DNA from: Candidatus Hebobacteria bacterium
GTDB lineage: Bacteria > Armatimonadota > Hebobacteria > Hebobacterales > Hebobacteraceae
Length of the DNA stretch: 5,246 nt
Assembly (NCBI GenBank): GCA_029821235.1
Contig: JALGTT010000117.1
Span: 1 to 5,246 of the forward strand
Direction: 5' to 3'
The notes below the pieces were generated by a model. It was given only the letters and a program-made list of their open reading frames with translations. It had not been told where the DNA came from and searched no databases. This document shows, piece after piece, positions 1-4,964 of this stretch. Numbering within the stretch: position 1 is the first letter of the stretch; each line of letters starts with the position of its first letter. A program made the position numbers and the translations under genes.

Positions 1-165
1 CCCTCCCTCGATCATGTCCATGATGGAGAAGGGGATGAAATCGGCGGGCAGGGTCTCTGCCAGGCAGAACATCGCCAGCGCGCGGCTCAGGTCCAGAATT
101 TTCCTGCCGCGGTAGAGACCAACCGCGCGGTAACCGGATGGGGCCTCGAAATAGACTACCTTCAT
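1..165 (-). CDS. Fumarylacetoacetate hydrolase family protein, N-terminal part (cut by window edge)
   Basis: Fifty-five residues are visible, starting MKVVYFEAPSG and continuing through YRGRKILDLSRAL to a methionine-rich stretch ending IEGG at the edge. The pattern of a short beta strand, a Gly-containing turn with an Arg, and 'xILDLSxA' is what the N-terminal domain of FAH-family hydrolases looks like. Relatives cleave or hydrate diketo or acylpyruvate compounds, or decarboxylate 2-oxo acids, using a divalent metal. The metal-binding and catalytic domain lies beyond the left edge, so the substrate cannot be judged. The ATG start at 165 has an AAGGAG Shine-Dalgarno 9 nt upstream that overlaps the stop codon of the VOC gene, so the two genes are probably co-transcribed and translationally coupled. 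The call rests on N-terminal pattern only; another beta-rich enzyme is possible. Confidence 0.7.
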   Translation of the reverse strand, partial: MKVVYFEAPSGYRAVGLYRGRKILDLSRALAMFCLAETLPADFIPFSIMDMIEGG

Positions 166-178
166 GTATCGGATCTCC

Positions 179-519
179 TTACTCGGGCTTCTGCAGAAGT
201 TCGAGGACGTTGCCGTCGGGGTCCTTGAAGAACGCCAGACGGAGCCCGGAGTCCACAGTGGCAGGGTCCATGATGAACTCCACGCCCAGCGCCTTCAGGC
301 GAGCGTATTCCTCGTCCACACTGTCCACCAGCAGCGCGATGTGCTTGTAGCCCACGGCCTCGGTTCCGAAGGGAGGCTCGTCCGGGTCCCTGGGCTTCCC
401 GGTGCCAAACAGTTCCACCTCGGTGCCGCCGAGGGATACGAAGATGATGGTGCCGCTGTGGGCGGTCTCCAGGCGCCCCGTCTCGCGGAATCCCAGACAT
501 GTTCAAGACCTTTGATCAC
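179..519 (-). pseudogene. VOC (glyoxalase/bleomycin-resistance fold) protein, disrupted by internal deletion and frameshift
   Basis: Two pieces of one VOC-superfamily domain lie in different frames. The first reads VIKGLEHV from a GTG at 519, with an AGGAGG Shine-Dalgarno 9 nt upstream; this is a typical first beta strand carrying the first metal-ligand His. The second reads from about 496 as LGFRETGRLETAHSG through VSLGGTEVELFGTGKP, GYKHIALLVDSVDEEYARLKALGV and FFKDPDGNVLELLQ to a TAA at 181-179. It holds a later ligand His (in KHIALLV) and the Glu of LELLQ. Normal members have about 17 residues (end of strand 1 and the 'DLxxSxxFY' helix) between HV and LGF; these are absent. The frame change implies loss of 3n+1 nt, about 52. 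Restored length would be about 130 residues, normal for the family. An alternative upstream start is ATG at 567, in frame with the first piece. It may be a real pseudogene or an assembly error; a 79-residue product from the GTG at 418 would lack half the fold. Confidence 0.75.
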
Positions 520-568
520 AGGACCTTGCCTCCTATTGACGAAGTCTCCACCCCATTCGCTCGCCATG

Positions 569-580
569 AGGAGCGCTCCT
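569..580. promoter_or_regulatory. Perfect 12-bp palindrome in the divergent intergenic region (candidate operator)
   Basis: AGGAGCGCTCCT is a perfect palindrome with no spacer. It lies between the minus-strand VOC start (519) and the plus-strand small gene (629), where a shared operator would be expected. The left half contains AGGAG on both strands, so it could equally act as a Shine-Dalgarno for an alternative VOC start at 567 on the minus strand. No regulator family is recognised from the motif, and no regulator gene is in the window. Confidence 0.3.
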
Positions 581-628
581 GCAAGATGCCGCGCAATGGG
601 GCAGGGGGCTTTTCCGGAGGAGGATGGG

Positions 629-817
629 ATGGCGATCCGCGCAGTGACCACGGTCATCACCTTCTCGCCGGAGGACCTGATGGCGCTCCAGCAGATCCTG
701 ATGGACGAGGACAGGGAGGCGGCATTCGCCTTTCTGCGCGACACCCCGGGCGGGAAGATCGCTCGCGCCCAGGACGACTCACACCGCCCCGAGTTAGAGG
801 GTGGGATTCGCGGTTAG
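629..817 (+). CDS. Small hypothetical protein, 62 aa
   Basis: I do not recognise a named family. The ATG at 629 follows GGAGGAGG (616-623) with a 5-nt gap, a very strong ribosome-binding site, and this is the main reason to accept the gene. The product starts MAIRAVTTVITFSPEDL, a predicted short beta strand, followed by a helix (about residues 14-37, MALQQILMDEDREAAFAFL) rich in Leu/Ile/Ala on one face and Asp/Glu on the other. The tail (about 38-62) is Gly- and charge-rich and looks disordered. No Cys, signal peptide or membrane segment is seen. The beta-helix layout resembles small cytosolic accessory proteins or ribbon-helix domains, but that is not enough for a function. It is divergent from the VOC/FAH unit and 158 nt ahead of the Gfo/Idh/MocA gene on the same strand. 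An open frame extends upstream of 629 without coding-like composition, so I use the internal ATG. Confidence 0.55.
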   Translation: MAIRAVTTVITFSPEDLMALQQILMDEDREAAFAFLRDTPGGKIARAQDDSHRPELEGGIRG

Positions 818-910
818 GAGGGCGGAACGCGGGCGGCGGGGACGGGGCACTCCGAGCGAGGCGGAGGAATCGCAACGGCTGCCGGCCGGTGAGGGAGAGA
901 GGCAGACCCG

Positions 911-927
911 ATCTTCGCCTCGAAGAT
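911..927. promoter_or_regulatory. Inverted repeat (7-bp arms, 3-nt spacer) upstream of the oxidoreductase gene
   Basis: ATCTTCG (911-917) and CGAAGAT (921-927) are perfect reverse complements separated by CCT. The centre is 57 nt before the oxidoreductase ATG. As DNA this could be a dimeric repressor operator; as RNA it would be a 7-bp hairpin with a tight loop. It is not followed by a T run, so an intrinsic terminator for the small gene is unlikely. No regulator is identifiable. Confidence 0.35.
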
Positions 928-975
928 GTGGGAATGCGGGCACGCCGCCATCCCTATGCACAGAGGTAGTGACTG

Positions 976-1944
976 ATGGACAAGGTGAAGGTCGCCATCA
1001 TCGGGGCCGGGGCGATGGTCAACTCGGCCCACGGGCCGTCCCTCTCCTCCATGGAGGACGTGGAGCTGGTGGGGATCTGCGACATCGCGGTCGAACGCGC
1101 GCAGGAGACCGCCGCCAGGTTCGGCATTTCCCGCGCGTTCCGCGACTACCGGGAGATGCTGGAGGCGGTGGACCCGGACGCGGTGTACATAGTGATTCGC
1201 CCGCAGCATCTCTTCGACATCGCCCATGAGTGCATGGCGCGCGGCAAACACCTCTTCGTGGAGAAGCCGCCAGGGGTCTACACGGAACAGACCAGGCAAC
1301 TCGCGCGGTTTGCCGAGAAGCAGGGATGTCTCAGCGCGGTGGGGTTTCAGCGGCGGTTTACTCCCATCACTGTGGAGTGCCGGAGGCGGGTGCTGGAGCG
1401 CGGCCCCATCTATCAGGTGCTGGTGAGCTTCCTCAAATGGTATGACGGCGGGCCTCTGTACGATGGGGCCATAGATCTCCTGTACTCGGACGTAATCCAT
1501 ATAGTGGATACCATCCGGTGGGCGGCCGGGGCGGAGGCGGTGGAGGTGTGGAGCGACATCCAGTCTCACGACGGGGTTGGCTACGCCAACGCGCACAACG
1601 CGTTCATGCGCTTTCAGAATGGCGCGGTCGGCTTCCTGCAGTCGAACCATCGGGTGGGGGCGCGCCAGCTTCGCTTCGAGTTTCACGGGCGGGGCATTTC
1701 CTGCGTGTTCGCGCCGGAGGAGGGAGGTGTGGTGTACGTCGCCGGCGCGGAACCGGAGCGCCTGGACGCGGCGGAGATGGCCGGCGGTCCCGAAATGTTC
1801 CGCATCGGCTTCCAGCAGCAGGCGCGCCATTTCATAGACTGCGTCAAGTCCGGGCGGCAGCCGAACACCTGCTTCGCGGATGCCCTGAAGACCATGAAGT
1901 TGTGCGACGCCATAGTGCGGAGCGCCGTTCCCTGGGACGAATAG
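976..1944 (+). CDS. Gfo/Idh/MocA family NAD(P)-dependent oxidoreductase
   Basis: A 322-residue protein of normal family length, probably cytosolic. The N-terminal Rossmann domain begins with VKVAIIGAGAM (residues 4-14), the dinucleotide-binding Gly-rich loop, and has Asp36 at the end of the second strand (VGICD), which often contacts the cofactor ribose. The family hallmark EKP is at residues 96-98, with Lys97 the expected catalytic/cofactor-contact lysine. In the C-terminal alpha/beta domain, Asp172 and His175 (SDVIHIVD, 171-178) occupy the positions of the substrate-binding and catalytic pair. Members oxidise or reduce sugars, inositols or sugar-nucleotides; the substrate cannot be told from sequence. 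The ATG at 976 has AGAGG 9 nt upstream, a moderate ribosome-binding site. A 7-3-7 inverted repeat precedes it. The nearby FAH-like and VOC genes and the DegT aminotransferase at the right edge suggest, weakly, a carbohydrate-metabolism context. Family assignment is firm. Confidence 0.93.
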   Translation: MDKVKVAIIGAGAMVNSAHGPSLSSMEDVELVGICDIAVERAQETAARFGISRAFRDYREMLEAVDPDAVYIVIRPQHLFDIAHECMARGKHLFVEKPPGVYTEQTRQLARFAEKQGCLSAVGFQRRFTPITVECRRRVLERGPIYQVLVSFLKWYDGGPLYDGAIDLLYSDVIHIVDTIRWAAGAEAVEVWSDIQSHDGVGYANAHNAFMRFQNGAVGFLQSNHRVGARQLRFEFHGRGISCVFAPEEGGVVYVAGAEPERLDAAEMAGGPEMFRIGFQQQARHFIDCVKSGRQPNTCFADALKTMKLCDAIVRSAVPWDE

Positions 1945-2013
1945 GGGGGGCAGAACACTTTCCGGGAAACGGCCGGGCGGGGGAAGGAACTGCGGCTGCA
2001 AGGCGAGAACATT

Positions 2014-2091
2014 AGCCCACCTGCCTCGCGGTCCAGGGCGAGCAGATCGCGAGGCGACTGGCAGCGCCCCATAAACCCCTTGAGGAGGGCT
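2014..2091 (+). promoter_or_regulatory. Structured 5' leader of the TrpB2 gene, with potential Shine-Dalgarno sequestration
   Basis: Three pairings are possible in this leader. Hairpin B is an 11-bp stem, 2023-2033 with 2045-2055, with one G-U pair and an 11-nt loop. Hairpin A pairs 2021-2029 with 2038-2045, 8 bp with a single bulged C at 2024. A and B share bases and exclude each other. Stem C pairs 2014-2022 (AGCCCACCT) with 2083-2091 (AGGAGGGCT), 8 of 9 pairs, covering the Shine-Dalgarno of the downstream gene. C can form with B but conflicts with A. This gives a two-state scheme (B+C closed, A open). It matches no riboswitch or T-box consensus known to me, and G+C-rich DNA folds easily by chance. 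Confidence 0.3.
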
Positions 2092-2095
2092 CACA

Positions 2096-3466
2096 ATGGC
2101 GAGTGACGAGACCAAGATTCTGCTGCGCGAGAGCGAGATGCCGCAGAGGTGGTATAACATCAACCCCGATCTGCCGGCTCCGCTTGCGCCGCCCCTTCAC
2201 CCGGGCACGGGTAAGCCCCTGGGGCCCGACGATCTGGCTCCACTCTTCCCCATGGAACTGATCAAGCAAGAGATGAGCATGGAGCCGTGGGTGGAGATTC
2301 CGGACGAGGTTCTCGATGTGTATCGTCTGTGGCGGCCGAGCCCGATGTTCCGGGCACACCGTCTGGAGAAGGCGCTGGGGACCCCCGCCCGCATCTACTA
2401 CAAGTGCGAGGCATTCAGCCCTCCGGGCAGCCACAAGCCGAATACCGCGGTGGCGCAGGCCTACTACAACAAGCAGGAGGGAGTAACCCGCATCGCCACC
2501 GAGACCGGGGCCGGCCAGTGGGGAAGCGCGCTCGCCTTCGGGTGCAATGTGTTCGGACTGAAGTGCACCGTCTACATGGTGAAGGTGAGTTACCAGCAGA
2601 AGCCGTATCGCCGGGTGCTGATAGAGACCTGGGGCGCGGAGGTCCACGCCTCGCCCACGAATCTGACCAAAGCGGGACAGACCATCCTGGAGCAGGACCC
2701 GGATTCGCCGGGCAGCCTGGGAATCGCCATCTCCGAGGCGGTCGAGGATGCGGCCACCCATGACGATACCAAGTATTCTCTCGGCAGCGTGCTCAATCAC
2801 GTGCTGCTTCACCAGACCATCGTGGGCCTGGAGGCGAAGGAGCAACTGAAACTGGCGGGAGAGGACGTACCGGACATCATCGTGGGCTGTGTGGGCGGAG
2901 GCTCAAACTTCGCGGGGCTCGCCTTCCCGTTCGTGAAGGATAAACTCGGCGGCAAGGACATCGAGATCATCGCCATCGAGCCGGAGTCCTGTCCAACCCT
3001 CACCAGGGGGGCGTATCGCTATGACTTCGGCGATACCGCGATGATGACGCCGCTGCTGAAGATGTACACCCTGGGGCACACCTTCATCCCGGAGCCCATC
3101 CACGCGGGCGGTCTGCGGTATCATGGGGACGCGCCGCAACTCTGTCTGCTGGTGAGCCAGAAGGTGATCGAGGCGCGGGCGGTGCACCAACTCGGGACCT
3201 TCGAGGCCGCCATTCAGTTCGCGAAGGCCGAGGGACACATCCCCGCGCCGGAGACCGCGCACGCGATTCGAGGCGCGATTGACGAGGCGCTGAAGTGCAA
3301 GGAGACGGGCGAGGAGAAGTGTATCCTCATCGGCTACAGCGGTCACGGGCACTTCGATATGGGCGCATATGAGCGATATCTTGCGGGTGATCTCCGGGAC
3401 TACGAGTATCCGAAAGAGAAGATCGAGGCCGCGCTGAAGGACCTGCCGGAGGTGGAGGCGGGCTAG
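2096..3466 (+). CDS. trpB: TrpB2-type tryptophan synthase beta chain (PLP enzyme)
   Basis: A 456-residue cytosolic fold-type II PLP enzyme that joins indole and L-serine to make L-tryptophan. The length (about 50 residues more than classical TrpB) and signature blocks place it in the TrpB2 subfamily: the N-terminal extension WYNINPDLP...PPLHPGTGKPL, FPMELIKQE (51-59), LWRPSPMFRA (78-87), YNKQEGVTR, SLGSVLNHVLLHQT (228-241) and HAGGLRYHG (336-344). Lys114 in GSHKPN (111-116) should carry PLP. ETGAGQWG (136-143) contains the expected catalytic Glu136, with Trp where TrpB1 has His. GGGSN (267-271) should bind the cofactor phosphate and SGHGHFD (415-421) lies near the pyridine ring. All key residues are intact. 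The ATG at 2096 follows GAGGAGGG (2082-2089) with a 6-nt gap. No trpA or other trp gene is adjacent, so it is stand-alone here; TrpB2 proteins often lack TrpA partners and may salvage free indole. A terminator-like hairpin ends the unit. Confidence 0.95.
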   Translation: MASDETKILLRESEMPQRWYNINPDLPAPLAPPLHPGTGKPLGPDDLAPLFPMELIKQEMSMEPWVEIPDEVLDVYRLWRPSPMFRAHRLEKALGTPARIYYKCEAFSPPGSHKPNTAVAQAYYNKQEGVTRIATETGAGQWGSALAFGCNVFGLKCTVYMVKVSYQQKPYRRVLIETWGAEVHASPTNLTKAGQTILEQDPDSPGSLGIAISEAVEDAATHDDTKYSLGSVLNHVLLHQTIVGLEAKEQLKLAGEDVPDIIVGCVGGGSNFAGLAFPFVKDKLGGKDIEIIAIEPESCPTLTRGAYRYDFGDTAMMTPLLKMYTLGHTFIPEPIHAGGLRYHGDAPQLCLLVSQKVIEARAVHQLGTFEAAIQFAKAEGHIPAPETAHAIRGAIDEALKCKETGEEKCILIGYSGHGHFDMGAYERYLAGDLRDYEYPKEKIEAALKDLPEVEAG

Positions 3467-3498
3467 GCGCTCTCGACGAAGGACCTTGTGGGAAGCCA

Positions 3499-3527
3499 CG
3501 GGACCAGCGGCCCCGCCGCTGGTCCCG
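3499..3527 (+). terminator. Rho-independent terminator-like hairpin after the TrpB2 gene
   Basis: A 13-bp perfect stem pairs 3499-3511 with 3515-3527 around a CCC loop, beginning 33 nt after the TrpB2 stop. It is followed by GCTCCTTT, a short imperfect T tract, so termination may be strong in stem but modest in tract. Its position before a recognisable promoter supports a transcription-unit boundary. Confidence 0.75.
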
Positions 3528-3568
3528 CTCCTTTGCGGTGGGCCGTCCTCCAGAGCCGCTGACGGCGA

Positions 3569-3597
3569 TTGCCTGTGAGAGGCGAGCGTGTTATGCT
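3569..3597 (+). promoter_or_regulatory. Sigma-70-type promoter for the subtilase gene
   Basis: TTGCCT (3569-3574) and TATGCT (3592-3597) are separated by exactly 17 nt; each matches 4 of 6 consensus bases, and TG at 3589-3590 gives an extended -10 (TGnTATGCT). A transcript would start near 3604, leaving about 40 nt of leader before the ATG at 3643. It would start after the upstream in-frame ATG at 3601, which argues against that codon as the start. Confidence 0.55.
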
Positions 3598-3642
3598 CGT
3601 ATGCAGTCCGCGAGGGCGAGTCTGTCACGGGAGACAGGTAAC

Positions 3643-4845
3643 ATGACTGGGAACCTGAGGAGGCAGCACAGAGGGTTGGCGCTGGTGACGATGTTGGCGG
3701 TCGTCGTGCTGCTGGCTTCTGCGGCCGGCGCTGAATCCGGGGGCGACGGGCGCCATATCGTCGTGTTCAAGCCGTGGTTCACCGACAAGGTGCAGCAGCA
3801 GGCGGTGATCCACGCGGCGGGAGGTCATGCGAACCGCGCGCTGGCCATCGTGAACGGGATCGCGGCCGAACTTCCCCCTGGGATCGCGAAGCAGCTCGCG
3901 CGGCGCGGGGACGTGGAACGAGTGGAGGTGGACGCAGTGGTGCATGCGCTGGGTGGGAAGAAGCCGCCCAAGCCCAAGCCGCCGCCTCAGCAGCCCGCGG
4001 AGCAATTGGCCTGGGGGGTGGACCGGATCGACGCCGAGTGGGCGTGGGCGACCGCGCGCGGCGCGGGGGTGAGGGTCGCAGTGATAGATACCGGCATCGA
4101 CAAGGACCATCCAGACCTGGCCGCGAACGTGGCGGGCGGAGTGAACTTCGTCAGGAAGGGCCGCAAGCCGGCGAACAGCAGCGCCTGGGACGACGACAAC
4201 GGCCATGGCACCCATGTCGCGGGCATCATTGCCGCGGCCGACAACGACATCGGTGTGCTCGGTGCGGCGCCGGAGGCGTCGCTGTATGCGGTGAAGGTGT
4301 TGGACAAGCGCGGGTCCGGGTATGTGAGCGACGTGATCGCGGGCATAGAGTGGGCGGTCGCCAACGGAATGGATGTCGCCAATATGAGCCTGGGCGGCGA
4401 CGGGGACGTGCAGTCGCTGCGCGAGGCCTGCGATGCCGCGGCGGAGGCGGGCCTGTTGTTGGTGGCGGCCGCGGGCAATGACGGAGGCGCGGTGGACTAT
4501 CCCGCGGCATATCCGTCGGTGATTGCGGTGGCGGCAACGGACGCGGCGGATGCAGTTCCCTCCTGGAGCAGCCGCGGTCCCGAGGTGGCCCTCGCCGCGC
4601 CGGGCGTGGACGTGTTCTCCACCTGGAAGGGCGGCGGTTACGCGGTGGAGAGCGGGACCAGCATGGCCGCGCCGCACGTCGCCGGCACCTTGGCATTGGC
4701 CTTGAGCGCGGGCGTAGGGAGCGATCTGTGCTCCGCGGCGGACGATCTGCCGCCCGCGGGCATCGATGCCGTGTCCGGCTGCGGCCTGGTGGATGCCGGG
4801 GAGACGGTGACGGGCGTCCTGAACTACGGCGACGATTTGCCGTAG
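3643..4845 (+). CDS. Secreted S8 subtilisin-like serine protease (preproenzyme)
   Basis: A 400-residue subtilase that hydrolyses peptide bonds outside the cell. The signal peptide is residues 1 to about 30: basic RRQHR, a hydrophobic core LALVTMLAVVVLLA, and an AGA cleavage region. Residues 38-103 (RHIVVFKPWF... to VERVEVDAVVHAL) match an I9-type inhibitor/chaperone propeptide. Residues 105-118 form a Lys/Pro-rich linker (KKPPKPKPPP). The catalytic domain then starts AWGVDRIDA, with Asp149 (VIDTGID), His188 (NGHGTHVAG), oxyanion-hole Asn279 (AAAGND) and Ser340 (GTSMAAPHVAG), so the set is complete. Cys363 and Cys380 near the C-terminus could form a disulfide. The protein ends soon after the catalytic domain, with no anchor or extra C-terminal domain, so a free exoenzyme is likely. 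I chose the ATG at 3643 because it has GGGAG 9 nt upstream and puts the signal peptide at the N-terminus. It has its own promoter and flanking hairpins, so it is probably monocistronic. Confidence 0.95.
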   Translation: MTGNLRRQHRGLALVTMLAVVVLLASAAGAESGGDGRHIVVFKPWFTDKVQQQAVIHAAGGHANRALAIVNGIAAELPPGIAKQLARRGDVERVEVDAVVHALGGKKPPKPKPPPQQPAEQLAWGVDRIDAEWAWATARGAGVRVAVIDTGIDKDHPDLAANVAGGVNFVRKGRKPANSSAWDDDNGHGTHVAGIIAAADNDIGVLGAAPEASLYAVKVLDKRGSGYVSDVIAGIEWAVANGMDVANMSLGGDGDVQSLREACDAAAEAGLLLVAAAGNDGGAVDYPAAYPSVIAVAATDAADAVPSWSSRGPEVALAAPGVDVFSTWKGGGYAVESGTSMAAPHVAGTLALALSAGVGSDLCSAADDLPPAGIDAVSGCGLVDAGETVTGVLNYGDDLP

Positions 4846-4895
4846 AGGAGTCCGTCCGAGCAGCGCTCAGGAACCGAGCACGAAGGAGAGACGAC

Positions 4896-4924
4896 AGTGG
4901 CACAGGCTGGGAGCTTGTGCCACT
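4896..4924. terminator. Long hairpin between convergent genes, probable bidirectional terminator
   Basis: AGTGGCACA (4896-4904) pairs perfectly with TGTGCCACT (4916-4924), and the inner GGCT/AGCT extends this to 13 bp with one G-U pair around a GGG loop. It begins 50 nt after the subtilase stop and lies 40 nt beyond the stop of the convergent aminotransferase gene. The plus-strand flank CTGTTCTT and the pyrimidine-rich minus-strand flank are weak tracts. Palindromes like this can also be copies of a dispersed intergenic repeat. Confidence 0.6.
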
Positions 4925-4964
4925 CTGTTCTTGATGCCGTGCCGCGGACCGGGCCCCAGCGGCC

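Noticed and set aside
536..541. TTGACG as a -35 element for the small gene
   Set aside because: Five of six consensus bases, but nothing like a -10 element lies 15-19 nt downstream.
955..960. TATGCA as a -10 element for the oxidoreductase gene
   Set aside because: No acceptable -35 at the right distance, and it would leave only a very short leader.
499..969. Plus-strand frame of 156 codons spanning the divergent region and the small gene
   Set aside because: Gly/Arg-rich composition, no ribosome-binding site at its start, and it overlaps the better supported 629-817 frame and the VOC N-terminus.
1944..1950. Run of seven G residues at the oxidoreductase stop codon
   Set aside because: A possible sequencing trouble spot, but it lies outside the coding frame and the gene has normal family length and C-terminus.
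1959..1969. TTTCC-G-GGAAA palindrome after the oxidoreductase stop
   Set aside because: Arms of only 5 bp with a 1-nt centre; it cannot form a terminator hairpin and no T tract follows.
814..2163. Long (449-codon) open frame on the minus strand opposite the oxidoreductase gene
   Set aside because: Its translation is rich in His, Arg, Pro and Gly with no recognisable domain, while the opposite strand encodes a complete Gfo/Idh/MocA protein. This is the usual antisense artefact of G+C-rich codon bias.
2012..2845. 277-codon minus-strand open frame opposite the TrpB2 gene
   Set aside because: Shadow of the TrpB2 coding frame; no family pattern in the translation.
3601..3603. ATG at 3601 as the subtilase start
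   Set aside because: It lies at or before the predicted transcript start, has no good Shine-Dalgarno, and would add residues before the signal peptide.
3625..4677. 350-codon open frame on the minus strand opposite the subtilase gene
   Set aside because: It is Arg/His-rich, has no domain pattern, and lies wholly over a confidently assigned protease.
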